From Actinomycetes bacterium (GTDB lineage Bacteria; Actinomycetota; Acidimicrobiia; IMCC26256; JANYLB01): a stretch of 64,000 nucleotides of DNA. Positions 27,204-36,731 of the stretch are shown here, piece by piece. Position numbers and translations under genes: made by a program. The notes beneath the pieces were generated by a model, which was given only the letters and a program-made list of their open reading frames with translations, had not been told where the DNA came from and made no database searches. The DNA lies in contig JANYLB010000057.1 of assembly GCA_025363815.1 (NCBI GenBank), positions 1 to 64,000 on the forward strand, written 5' to 3'. Within the stretch, counting starts at the first letter, position 1. Every line of letters starts with the position of its first letter.

Positions 27204-28618
27204 GCCCCCACCAGTTCGAGCAACCCGGCCCGGTCGGGCGCGGGAACTTCGGCGTTACGCCAGGCATCGCCGATCGCCAGCACCTTCTCGAACACGCCGA
27301 GCGGAGCCATGGCATCGTCGGGGAGCGCCGTCATCATCGCGACCGAAAGTTGCGCGCGCAGGAGATCGGGATCGCTCACCGAGCCGAACTCGAGCGCCTT
27401 GCTGATCGCGTAGGCCGGGTCGTCGGTCTCGTAGACCCCGCCGGAACGCAGAGCTTCGATCTCGCCGAGTCGGTGCCGGTCGGAGCGGAGAGTCGACCGG
27501 TACCACGGCTCGACTACATCGAGCGTCGCATCGTGCCAAGCCCGTGAGAACGCCCGCGGATCCTGGTCAGGTTCGCGGAGCAGGTCCCGCAACGCGACGG
27601 CGTGCAAGAGACCTATCGCCGATCCCCGGCCCACGGAGGGGTTCGTGCACGCCCACGCGTCGCCGACCGCGGCGACCCCGGTGGCAACCGGTTCGCCATC
27701 GATGACGAACGAGCGGTGGCGGTCTTCGATCTTGGCCATGATCGCAACGCCGTCGCTGATCGGTTCGCCCCCGTCGAGCCAGTGAGCCACGAGCGGGAAG
27801 CTCCGCCACATCGCTTCCCAGGTCGTGACATCGCGCAGCGCTCGCATCGGCGTGTCCTGGGCCGAGACGATGATGCCGAGCCCCCACGTGCCATTGTCGG
27901 CCGGGAGGCTGAGCACCGACACCGAGCCATAGTGCGCCAGCAGCGGGCCGAGGTTCACCGGCACACTGCCGTCGGCCGAGCGGAAGTGCCGGCTGTAGTA
28001 GACGAATCCGCTGTCCTCGATCTCCTCGACGACCGGCCGCGCACCCACCGCGTCGAGCCGGTCGGGGAGATTCGATCGGCGACCCGACGCGTCGACCACC
28101 AGGTCGGCCGTGATTTCTTCGCCGGAGTCGGTACGCACCCCGACGATGTGCGGGATCCCCGAGACCGTGGACTCGCCGGTCAGGAGTGCGTCGATCGCAA
28201 CACCGCGACGGATCCTCACACCGTCGGTCTCCACCGCGCTCCGGCCCAGAGCGGCCTCGACGACGGGGCGGCGAGCGGTGAGCGCGACGAACTGGTCGTC
28301 GCTGTCGCGCCGGCCTCCGGTCATCGAATCGGGCGCCGCGTCCATCGGGCTCGAGCGCAACGCTCCGAAGGCTTCGAGGGAACAGGCAGCGGCGGGCAAC
28401 TCAGATTCGAGCGTCGCGCGGAACAGGGGCATGAAGTAGTGCGGGGCGCGGAACTGGTTGACACCCTTGCGTTCCCAGCTCTCCCACAGCGCGTCGGGCG
28501 TCTCGGGCGGAGACGAAGGGTCCCGCTCGAGCAGCGTCACCTCGTGCCCGTCACACCCCAGGAGCATCGCCGTGGAAAGCCCCACTACACCGCCGCCGAT
28601 CACCACTGTCCGCGCCAT
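27200..28618 (-). CDS. FAD-dependent oxidoreductase / monooxygenase-like
   Basis: RTVVIGGGVVGLSTAMLLGCDGHEVTLLERD; VGDAWACTNPSVGRGSAIGL. Confidence 0.88.
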   Translation of the reverse strand: MARTVVIGGGVVGLSTAMLLGCDGHEVTLLERDPSSPPETPDALWESWERKGVNQFRAPHYFMPLFRATLESELPAAACSLEAFGALRSSPMDAAPDSMTGGRRDSDDQFVALTARRPVVEAALGRSAVETDGVRIRRGVAIDALLTGESTVSGIPHIVGVRTDSGEEITADLVVDASGRRSNLPDRLDAVGARPVVEEIEDSGFVYYSRHFRSADGSVPVNLGPLLAHYGSVSVLSLPADNGTWGLGIIVSAQDTPMRALRDVTTWEAMWRSFPLVAHWLDGGEPISDGVAIMAKIEDRHRSFVIDGEPVATGVAAVGDAWACTNPSVGRGSAIGLLHAVALRDLLREPDQDPRAFSRAWHDATLDVVEPWYRSTLRSDRHRLGEIEALRSGGVYETDDPAYAISKALEFGSVSDPDLLRAQLSVAMMTALPDDAMAPLGVFEKVLAIGDAWRNAEVPAPDRAGLLELVGA

Positions 28619-28676
28619 GCGATCCTCTCACCAAGGGCCGACCTCCGGGAAAACCACCACCCCAAGGCCACGCGGA

Positions 28677-29183
28677 TCACGACCGTACTGCGAAGATCAC
28701 CTGCTGTCTTTCGGGCAGCGAGACACAGGCGTTGTCCTCCGCGTACCGTCGACCCTGCACGTTGAACAGCTGCACCACCGGTTCGTCGATCGGGAAGGGC
28801 CCCCAGTGCCAGGTGCCCCGAGCGAGCACCAACGCTTCCTGCACCTCGATCCGGAACGCCCGCACGGTCTCGACGTGCGTGGGGTCCGAGAAGTCGACTC
28901 CGGCCGGCGCCACCGCGACGATCGCAGGGCAGTTGAGCGCCATCAGCGTCTGGGTGTGGGTGTCGTGGCGGAACAGCATCGCGCACAACGCTCCGTCGTC
29001 GGTGTGCTCGACCTCGTCGTAGGTGTGCGCGATCACGTTCACATGGGGGTCACCCCACGCGAACTCGAGCTCGTGCTCGGAATCTTGCGGGTCGGTGTCG
29101 GCGACCGGCAACCAGCCAAATGGTTCCCAGGCCTCCGCGGTCATGGCCTCGGCTTCGATGATGACGACGCGGGGCTTTTTCAC
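28677..29183 (-). CDS. Ureidoglycolate lyase/hydrolase-like (AllA-type cupin) protein
   Basis: MTAEAWEPFGWLP...LARGTWHWGPFPI; GTG start with GGAGAACG upstream. Confidence 0.55.
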   Translation of the reverse strand: MKKPRVVIIEAEAMTAEAWEPFGWLPVADTDPQDSEHELEFAWGDPHVNVIAHTYDEVEHTDDGALCAMLFRHDTHTQTLMALNCPAIVAVAPAGVDFSDPTHVETVRAFRIEVQEALVLARGTWHWGPFPIDEPVVQLFNVQGRRYAEDNACVSLPERQQVIFAVRS

Positions 29184-29239
29184 CGTTCTCCTCTGCTGAC
29201 TACGCTGACTCGAACTCAAGTGTAGGGAAGGGACTTCGG

Positions 29240-29623
29240 ATGGACGTGCGCTCGATCGAAGATGTCTCGCCAGTCATCGAACACAACGGGACGGTCCCAG
29301 TCTGGTGGCTCGTCAATCCGCGCGAGATGAAAGACGTCACCGATGGTGGGCACCTCGAGCTGGTCAGCGAGTTTGAGATCGCGGGCGGTGGACTCGTTGA
29401 TCCGCACTCCCACCCGACCCACGAGTTCTATTACGTCACCTCGGGTCGCGGACTCATGGTGATCGACGGCGAGGAGCGCGAGATCGCCCAGGGCGATCTC
29501 GTACACATCCCGCCGAACCTGGTCCACAGCCTGCGTCCCGTGAGCGACCACGCGCCGATCCACTGCTTTTGCTTCGCGGTAGGCGTAAAGGACTCCGGTC
29601 CGGTCGACTACACGAATCACTGA
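29240..29623 (+). CDS. Cupin-domain protein
   Basis: DPHSHPTHEFYYVTSGRGLMVIDGEEREIAQGDLVHIPPNLVHSL. Confidence 0.9.
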   Translation: MDVRSIEDVSPVIEHNGTVPVWWLVNPREMKDVTDGGHLELVSEFEIAGGGLVDPHSHPTHEFYYVTSGRGLMVIDGEEREIAQGDLVHIPPNLVHSLRPVSDHAPIHCFCFAVGVKDSGPVDYTNH

Positions 29624-29687
29624 ACCGGGCCGGTTGAATACCCGACCGAATGAACGTCACACTCGACCGACGAACTGAGGCCAAGCG

Positions 29688-30635
29688 ATGTCACGCGTTC
29701 TGGTGACCCGCCGGCTCCCCGATGGCGGTCTCGACCCGCTTGTCGAAGCCGGCCACGAACTGATCGAGCGCGACAAGGACACGCCGCTCTCGCATGACGA
29801 GCTCGTCGCCACGGCGCCGACCGTCGATGCCATCGTTTGTCTTCTCACCGACCGAATCGACGCTGAGGTGCTCGAGGCCGGAGCCGGGCGGTTACGCGTC
29901 GTCGCGAACGTCGCCGTGGGCTACGACAATATCGACGTCGCTTCGGCAACCGAGCACGGGATCGCGGTGTGCAACACGCCCGGCGTGCTCGACGAGACCA
30001 CCGCCGATCTCGCGTTTCTTCTGATCCTCGCGGCCTCGCGCCTCGCGTCCGATGCCGAGGCCGATTTGCGCGACGGACGATGGGAGGGCTGGGGGATCAA
30101 CCAGTACCTCGGCCGTGACGTACACGGGGCGGTGCTCGGTGTCGTCGGGTTCGGACGTATCGGCCAGGCCGTCGCCCGACGCGCTACCGGGTTCGGCATG
30201 GAGGTGCTCCACCATGCTCGCCACGACACCGGGTTCCCGGGCTACATCGTCGATCTCGACGACCTGCTCAGTCTCGCCGACATCGTGAGCCTGCACGTTC
30301 CGCTCTCGCCAGAGACCCGTCATCTCATCAGCCGAGCCGAGCTCGAGCGCATGAAACCGAGCGCGGTCCTCGTCAACACTGCCCGAGGGCCCGTTGTCGA
30401 CGAAGTGGCATTGGCCGAGGCCCTGGAGACCGGCGCAATCTTCGCCGCCGGCCTCGACGTGTTCGAGGCCGAGCCGAAGGTCCACCCCCGCCTCCTCGCG
30501 GCACCGCGAACAGTTCTCCTCCCCCACATCGGCAGCGCGTCGCTCGCGACTCGAACGCGCATGGCCCGGATCGCCAGCGAGGGTGCGCGTGCAGTCCTCT
30601 CGGGAGAGACCCCGGCGAACGTCGTCGGAGCATAG
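29688..30635 (+). CDS. D-2-hydroxyacid dehydrogenase (glyoxylate/hydroxypyruvate reductase-like)
   Basis: VLGVVGFGRIGQAVARRATGFGMEV, VSLHVPLSPETRHLIS, NTARGPVVDE. Confidence 0.92.
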   Translation: MSRVLVTRRLPDGGLDPLVEAGHELIERDKDTPLSHDELVATAPTVDAIVCLLTDRIDAEVLEAGAGRLRVVANVAVGYDNIDVASATEHGIAVCNTPGVLDETTADLAFLLILAASRLASDAEADLRDGRWEGWGINQYLGRDVHGAVLGVVGFGRIGQAVARRATGFGMEVLHHARHDTGFPGYIVDLDDLLSLADIVSLHVPLSPETRHLISRAELERMKPSAVLVNTARGPVVDEVALAEALETGAIFAAGLDVFEAEPKVHPRLLAAPRTVLLPHIGSASLATRTRMARIASEGARAVLSGETPANVVGA

Positions 30636-30638
30636 AAA

Positions 30639-30655
30639 GGCCCGCGAACCGGGCC
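30639..30655. terminator. Hairpin GGCCCG-cgaac-CGGGCC between convergent genes
   Basis: Read directly; sits in the 22-bp gap between convergent CDSs. Confidence 0.55.
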
Positions 30656-30657
30656 GG

Positions 30658-31098
30658 CTACGGGGTGTGTCGCACCACGAGAACGGGACACGGAGAGTGG
30701 TGCACCACGTGTTCACTCACCGAGCCGCTGACGATTCGCTTGAGCGCACCCCGGCCATGCGAACCGACGACCACGACGTCGGCCCCGATCTGGCCCGCGA
30801 CCCAGACGATCATCGGGCCGGCGTCTCCCACCTCGAGCCGAGTCTCGACTTTTGCCCCGTGCACTTCGGCCAGGGTCGCCCTGATCGCCTCCTGGGCCGC
30901 GGTGGTCTCGTTCTCCCAGCTCTGGCGTTCCTCTAGCGGCGACTCGGTTGAGCCCTCGAAGCCCCCGGCATCGTCGCCCGGGACTTCCGTGAGCACCGCC
31001 AGCACCGTCACGTCGGTGAGGGCGCCGAGCAGATCGAACGCCCGATGCGCCGCTGTCACCGACAGCTCGGATCCATCGGTCGCGACCAAAACCTTCAT
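30658..31098 (-). CDS. Universal stress protein (UspA family)
   Basis: MKVLVATDGSELSVTAAHRA ... VVVGSHGRGALKRIVSGSVSEHVVHHSPCPVLVVR. Confidence 0.95.
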   Translation of the reverse strand: MKVLVATDGSELSVTAAHRAFDLLGALTDVTVLAVLTEVPGDDAGGFEGSTESPLEERQSWENETTAAQEAIRATLAEVHGAKVETRLEVGDAGPMIVWVAGQIGADVVVVGSHGRGALKRIVSGSVSEHVVHHSPCPVLVVRHTP

Positions 31099-31771
31099 CT
31101 CGACTCCTTCGCGCTCGGGCTCGGGGTCGGCGGTATCGCCGAGATGTCGATCTGGCTCGGATCGAGTCCGAGGAGCTCGACGGTCGTCTGGCCGGAGCGC
31201 AGGGCCGCGAACATCCCGTCTTCTTTCTCGGCCCGTGCGGTACCCGCCGCGAGCACGGCTTCGAGAGTCGACGCGGGCACGACCGCGACGCCATCCTCAT
31301 CGCCGACAATCCAGTCGCCGAGGCCGACCTCGACCCCCCCGACCTGGGCGGTCTCGCCGGCGCTTCCCGGCTCCTTCTTCGTCGCGCCCCGAAGCGCGAT
31401 CTGCGTCGAGAACACGGGAAACCCGTGCGCGGCGAGAGCGGCGACATCTCGCACGCCTCCGTCGATCACCAGTCCGACGATGCCACGCGCCTCCGCTGCG
31501 GTGGTGAGCACCTCACCCCAGTAGCCGAGCTCGGCGACGTTACCGACGTCGACGACCAGCACAGAACCGGCCGGCGCCGCGGTGACTGCTACGTGGATCG
31601 CGAGGTTGTCGCCCGGACTGCAGCGGACCGGGTAAGCGGGCGCCGCGAGACGGGCACCGGGCCAGGCAGCGCGCACCCGTGATCGCATGGCCCGACCCCC
31701 CGACTCCCCGAGTGTGGCCGCGCCGAGGCCACCAAGCGCCGCGGCGGTTTCCTGAGCATGTGACGCAGTCA
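31095..31771 (-). CDS. RraA-family / HMG aldolase-like protein
   Basis: VLVVDVGNVAELGYWGEVLTTAAEARGIVGLVIDGGVRDVAALAAHGFPVFS. Confidence 0.88.
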
Positions 31772-31786
31772 TTCGGCTCCCAGAAG

Positions 31787-31879
31787 TGGCGGAGGGAGAG
31801 GGATTTGAACCCTCGAGGAGGATAAACACCCCCTACTCGCTTAGCAGGCGAGCACTTTCGGCCACTCAGTCATCCCTCC
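31787..31879 (-). tRNA. tRNA-Ser(GCT), CCA encoded
   Basis: ggagggatgactgagtggccgaaagtgctcgcctgctaagcgag...ggttcaaatccctctccctccgcca with long variable arm. Confidence 0.95.
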
Positions 31880-31972
31880 CGACGGTCACGAGTATACGGG
31901 TGCCCGGTCGGGCGCTTTCCCCGGCGATCCGGCCACGGGAACGAGTCGCCGAACGCAGGGTACTTTCATCCC

Positions 31973-32983
31973 GTGCTCCCCTCCGAAGCGCTCGACCGCA
32001 TTGCGTTCCTGCTCGAACGCAGGCGCGAGGCCTCCTACAAGATCCAGGCGTTCCGGCGCGCGGCCGACGAAGTGCGCGGCCGCTCCGAAGCCGAGCTGCT
32101 CGAACTGTCAAAAGCCGGACGCCTGAAAAATCTGCCGAACGTCGGCGACAGCACCGCTCGGGTCATCGCCGAATCGCTGTCCGGTGAGACCCCGGCCTAT
32201 CTCGAACGGCTCGAGGTCGACGAAGACGGAGAGCTCGCGGCAGGTGGACCCCTGCGCGCCGCGTTGCGCGGCGACCTGCACACCCACTCCGATTGGTCCG
32301 ACGGCGGCTCTCCTATCGAGACGATGATGCGCGCCGCGATTGATCTCGGGCACGACTACGTCGCGCTGACCGACCACTCGCCCCGACTGACCATCGCCCA
32401 CGGCCTCACTCCCGAGCGCCTCATCGCCCAACTCGAGGTGGTCGCGGCTCTCAATGAGGTGCTTGCGCCATTTCGTATCCTGACCGGCATCGAGGTCGAC
32501 ATCCTCGACGATGGTCGGCTCGACCAGGACAACGATCTACTCGCGCAGCTCGACGTCGTCGTCGCGAGCGTGCACTCCAAGTTGCGCATGGATGAAGGCG
32601 CCATGACCGACCGGATGGTGGCGGCGGTCGCGAATCCACACGTCGACGTGCTCGGCCACTGCACGGGTCGTCTCGTGCTCGGGAAGGGTCGTCCCGAATC
32701 GACCTTCAATGCCGAGCTGGTGTTCAGCGCGTGTCGGGAGTTCGACACTGCGGTCGAGATCAACTCGCGACCCGAACGACTCGATCCCCCGCGCCGTTTG
32801 CTGAGCCTCGCGGTGGAGACCGGGGTGCTGTTCTCGATTGACAGCGACGCCCACGCACCCGGCCAGCTCTCGTGGCAGCCGTACGGATGCGAACGAGCCG
32901 CCGCCTGCGAGGTGCCCGAGGAACGAATCGTCAACACGTGGGACGCGGACCACCTTCTTGCCTGGACAACCGCCCACGGCTGA
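31973..32983 (+). CDS. PHP-domain protein with N-terminal PolX-like helix-hairpin-helix region
   Basis: YKIQAFRRAADEVRG..LKNLPNVGDSTARVI then GDLHTHSDWSDGGSPIETMMRAA, ALTDHSPRL, HSKLRM, IDSDAHAPGQL. Confidence 0.85.
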   Translation: MLPSEALDRIAFLLERRREASYKIQAFRRAADEVRGRSEAELLELSKAGRLKNLPNVGDSTARVIAESLSGETPAYLERLEVDEDGELAAGGPLRAALRGDLHTHSDWSDGGSPIETMMRAAIDLGHDYVALTDHSPRLTIAHGLTPERLIAQLEVVAALNEVLAPFRILTGIEVDILDDGRLDQDNDLLAQLDVVVASVHSKLRMDEGAMTDRMVAAVANPHVDVLGHCTGRLVLGKGRPESTFNAELVFSACREFDTAVEINSRPERLDPPRRLLSLAVETGVLFSIDSDAHAPGQLSWQPYGCERAAACEVPEERIVNTWDADHLLAWTTAHG

Positions 32984-33026
32984 TTCACGCTTGCCGCCCG
33001 TCGCAGGGCGTTTCGGCCCCGACTAA

Positions 33027-34616
33027 CTACTCGTCGAGCCAGACGATGACTCCTTCGAGACCGATGACGGCGAGGTTGCCTTCGACGCGCTCGCCTTCGC
33101 GATGGCGAGTGGTGGTCAGGCGAATGAGCCCGCTTACACCGTCGATCGCCTGGGGATGTTCAGTGAAGTTGAGAACCGCGAGCACGCGCCCACCGCGCTT
33201 CCACGCCCACACGCCGTCGGGTGTTTCGGCGACCGTCTCGTAGTCACCGCTGCGTAGATCGGGAACGGCTCCCCGCAACTGGATCAGATCCCGGGTGAAC
33301 GAAAGCGTCGATTCCGGATCGCGGCGCTGGTCCTCGACGTTGGCCGCGGCGAGGTCACCGAAGGGCAGCCACGGCTCGACGGTCGCGTCAGTGAAGCCCG
33401 CTCCCGGTGCCGACGACCACGGCATCGGCGTGCGCTCGGGATCGCGGCCGAAGCCGGGGAACGTGATGCCAACCGGATCGAGGATCCGGTCAGTTGGGAT
33501 CTCGGTGTCGACAAGACCAAGCTCGTCGCCGTAGTAGAGGAAAGCGGTACCCCGCAGCGCAAGAAGCATCATGAGCCCCAGGCGCGTGCGACGGGCATCG
33601 CCGGCGGCCCACCGGGTCGGAAAACGAGAAACGTCATGGTTCCCTCCGGTCCACACCGGCCACGAACCCTCCGGGATCGCCCGTTCTGTCTCCTCGACCA
33701 CCTCCCGCAGCGCGTCGACCTCGAACGGGCGCTGAACGAGGGGGATGTTGAAGCAGAGCTGCAACTGGTCGCCGGCTCCGTAGTACGACGCCATCGTCGC
33801 GACGTCGTGCACGAACGTCTCGCCGACGAGCAGACGGGGTGGGTCATACTCCTCCGCGAGGCTCCGCCAGCGGCGGTGCAGCTCGTGTACCTCGGGCCGG
33901 TTCGCGTTGTAGACCTGACGCTGACCCATCACCTGGTCGAGAAGCGGATCGTTCGCGGTCGCGGACGGGTTGTCACGCAGCTCTCTGTCCTTCACCACCA
34001 TGTGGGCGACATCGATGCGGAACCCGGCAACGCCGCGTTCGAACCAAAACCGCAAGATTTGGTCGAACTCTGCTCGCACCTCGTCGTTCCACCAGTTGAG
34101 ATCGGGCTGCCCCGGCGTGAAGTTGTGCAGGTAGTACTGACCCGTCGCGTCATCGAGCGTCCACGCGGGGCCTCCGAAGTTGCTCCGCCAATTGTTCGGC
34201 GGTCCGCCATCAGGCTCGGGATCGACCCACACGAACCAGTCTCGCTTCGGATCGTCGCATGACGCGCGTGACGCGGTGAACCACGGATGCTCGATGCTCG
34301 TGTGGTTCGGGACGATGTCGAGGATCACGCGAATGCCGCGTCGACTGGCTTCGGCAATCAGCTCGTCGACATCGGCGAGCGAGCCGAGACTGGGCTCTAC
34401 ATCGGTGAAGTCGGCTACGTCGTAGCCCCAGTCGCGGTTCGGCGACACCGTGATCGGGTCAAGCCAGATAGCGTCGATCCCGAGCCAGGCCAGATGATCG
34501 AGCCGGGAGATGATCCCTCGTAGATCCCAGACGCCATCACCGTTCGAGTCGGCGAAGCTGCGCGGATAGATCTGAGAGAGCACGCCGTCACGCCACCAGC
34601 GGTTCGCATCGTCCAC
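33027..34616 (-). CDS. GH13-family alpha-glucosidase/oligo-glucosidase
   Basis: WWRDGVLSQIYPRSFADSNGDGVWDLRGI, FRIDVAHMV, NHDVSRF; likely GTG start at 34616. Confidence 0.93.
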   Translation of the reverse strand: MDDANRWWRDGVLSQIYPRSFADSNGDGVWDLRGIISRLDHLAWLGIDAIWLDPITVSPNRDWGYDVADFTDVEPSLGSLADVDELIAEASRRGIRVILDIVPNHTSIEHPWFTASRASCDDPKRDWFVWVDPEPDGGPPNNWRSNFGGPAWTLDDATGQYYLHNFTPGQPDLNWWNDEVRAEFDQILRFWFERGVAGFRIDVAHMVVKDRELRDNPSATANDPLLDQVMGQRQVYNANRPEVHELHRRWRSLAEEYDPPRLLVGETFVHDVATMASYYGAGDQLQLCFNIPLVQRPFEVDALREVVEETERAIPEGSWPVWTGGNHDVSRFPTRWAAGDARRTRLGLMMLLALRGTAFLYYGDELGLVDTEIPTDRILDPVGITFPGFGRDPERTPMPWSSAPGAGFTDATVEPWLPFGDLAAANVEDQRRDPESTLSFTRDLIQLRGAVPDLRSGDYETVAETPDGVWAWKRGGRVLAVLNFTEHPQAIDGVSGLIRLTTTRHREGERVEGNLAVIGLEGVIVWLDE

Positions 34617-34627
34617 GGAATCTGAGG

Positions 34628-35953
34628 TTAGGCGAGGGAGCTGAGCGCGCGAGCGGCCTCGGCGATCCACGCGCTGTCCTCGCGCGGTTTGGGCTCCACT
34701 CCGTAAAGCCGAGCCGCGTTGCGACTCAGGATCTTCTCCTTCACCGCTGCTGTGAGCTCCGGGTACCCGTAGCGCTCGCGCAGGTCTTGCGGGATCGTGA
34801 AGGCGCGGAACGCGTCGATGAGCGGCTGTGGTGGTCCGTACCAGATCGAGTCGGTCCCCCACAGGATGCGGTCCTCACCGACCACGAGAAGCAACTTGCC
34901 AAGCACGTGCGCGGCTTCCCGCGGTCGACGGAGCATCAGGAACCACGTGCTGCCGAGCTCCGCCCACACGTTCGCACCGGGTCCGATCCCGGCGTCGCTA
35001 AGGCTGCGCACGAGGCGGTTCACGCCGTGGCCGCCCGGCTCGTACCCCGCTTCCTCCGTTAGGGCGTCGAGGTCGTAGCCGGAGTGGTAGACGACCAGGT
35101 CGATCTCGGGGAACGCCGCCGCCGCGGGCCCGACGTCACGGGGCGACGCGCCTGCGGGTGTCGCGTCGGGCACCGGACCGGCAATGCCCTTGTGCGCACA
35201 CACGAGGCGCGGCCCGATGTCACGCACCCGCTCGAGAAACGGAAAACCCCAGGTTTCGTCGTCGAGGAAGAACCCGCCCGGGCCTCCTCGGGCGGCGCTC
35301 AGCTCGGGCGGGTCCCACAGCGTGTACACCTTCCATCCCGACGGCCGTAGCTCGTCACGCCAATCGACCATCCGATCGAGCTCGGCCTCGCCGAGGTTGG
35401 GATGCACAATCGTGTGAGTCAGCACGCGGCGAGCATCGGCATAGCGATCGACGATCTCGCGCACAAGGGCGATCTCGTCGTTGGCAAGCACCATGTCGTC
35501 GGGCATCCCAGGCAACGCGGTGATGAGCGCCACCGCGGTCTCGCTCCCACCGAACACCTGGGCCGCCCACTGCGAGGCGGCCAGAAGGCGCGGATCGAGC
35601 GCGTCGCCCCAGCGCTCGGGGTCAACCATTCGCAGGAACCCGGCGAGGGCCTCGCCACCGCGACCCCACCGTTCCGGCGACACCAGATGCGTCTGCACAT
35701 CGATGACCGGCTCCGACCCGGCAAACGTCGCGTCGGCCGCGGCGCGGTCCGACTCGGCTTCGATGGGCACCGCGTAGAAGCCGCCACCGTGGCCAGCATC
35801 GATAGCCCGCAGCGTCGCCGCAGTCAGAAGTCGGCCGTCGCCGATGCCGTCTGGCAGAGCAGCGAGCGCCACACGATCGACGTGACGCCACGGCATAGGG
35901 ACGTACTCGTCGCTCGAACGGCGCGAAAGGAGGGGCGGAACCGGAGTGTGCAC
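34628..35953 (-). CDS. Amidohydrolase-2 family metal-dependent hydrolase
   Basis: VIDVQTHLVSP, PRLVCAHKGI, LVVYHSGYD, ILWGTDSIWYG; GTG start at 35953 suggested. Confidence 0.82.
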   Translation of the reverse strand: MHTPVPPLLSRRSSDEYVPMPWRHVDRVALAALPDGIGDGRLLTAATLRAIDAGHGGGFYAVPIEAESDRAAADATFAGSEPVIDVQTHLVSPERWGRGGEALAGFLRMVDPERWGDALDPRLLAASQWAAQVFGGSETAVALITALPGMPDDMVLANDEIALVREIVDRYADARRVLTHTIVHPNLGEAELDRMVDWRDELRPSGWKVYTLWDPPELSAARGGPGGFFLDDETWGFPFLERVRDIGPRLVCAHKGIAGPVPDATPAGASPRDVGPAAAAFPEIDLVVYHSGYDLDALTEEAGYEPGGHGVNRLVRSLSDAGIGPGANVWAELGSTWFLMLRRPREAAHVLGKLLLVVGEDRILWGTDSIWYGPPQPLIDAFRAFTIPQDLRERYGYPELTAAVKEKILSRNAARLYGVEPKPREDSAWIAEAARALSSLA

Positions 35954-35990
35954 GCGTCCATCATCGCCGCGTCGGGGTACCGTGCGCCTC

Positions 35991-36719
35991 ATGACCGACA
36001 ACCCGGCGCCCGACGACCCGGCAACGGAAAGGGCGACCCGTCAGAAGCAGGTCGCGGGCGAGCGCGCCGTCGACTGGGTCGAGTCGGGGATGACGGTCGG
36101 CCTCGGTACCGGGTCCACCGCAATCTTCGCGATCCGACGGATCGGCGCGCTCATCGCCTCCGGCGAGTTGCACGACATCGTCGGGGTTCCCACCTCGAGC
36201 GCCAGCGCGGCCGCCGCGCTGGCCCTCGGCATCCGCCTGACGAACCTTGGCGAAGGCGTGACCTCGATCGACGTGACGATCGACGGCGCCGACGAAGTCG
36301 ATCCTGGGATGAACCTCGTGAAGGGCGGTGGGGGGGCCCTGCTGCACGAGAAGATCGTCGCCCAGGCGAGCCGGCGCGAGGTCATCGTGGTCGACGGGGC
36401 AAAGTCGTCGCCACGACTCGGCACCTTGCACGTGCTCCCCGTCGAGGTGGTGCCGTTCAGCGCCGCGGCCGAGACCGCGTATCTTCAGTCAATTGGCGCG
36501 TCGGTCGTCACCCGCATGCAGGAACACGATGTGGTGTTCGTCACCGACGAGACCAACGTCATACTCGACTGCGACTTCGGTCCCATCGATGATCTCGAGC
36601 GCCTCAACGCCCTGCTCCACGCCCGCGCCGGGATCGTGGAGCACGGCTTGTTCCTCGGCCTAGCCACCGACCTGCTCATCGCCGGTCCCGACGGCGTCGA
36701 GCACCGAGCCCGACCCTGA
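35991..36719 (+). CDS. rpiA: Ribose-5-phosphate isomerase A
   Basis: VGLGTGSTA, VTIDGADEVDPGMNLVKGGGGALLHEKIVA. Confidence 0.95.
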   Translation: MTDNPAPDDPATERATRQKQVAGERAVDWVESGMTVGLGTGSTAIFAIRRIGALIASGELHDIVGVPTSSASAAAALALGIRLTNLGEGVTSIDVTIDGADEVDPGMNLVKGGGGALLHEKIVAQASRREVIVVDGAKSSPRLGTLHVLPVEVVPFSAAAETAYLQSIGASVVTRMQEHDVVFVTDETNVILDCDFGPIDDLERLNALLHARAGIVEHGLFLGLATDLLIAGPDGVEHRARP

Positions 36720-36731
36720 CGCCAACAACGC

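Noticed and set aside
27602-28765. 387-aa plus-strand ORF antisense to the FAD oxidoreductase
   Set aside because: Shadow ORF with low-complexity Arg/Val/Asp composition and no motif.
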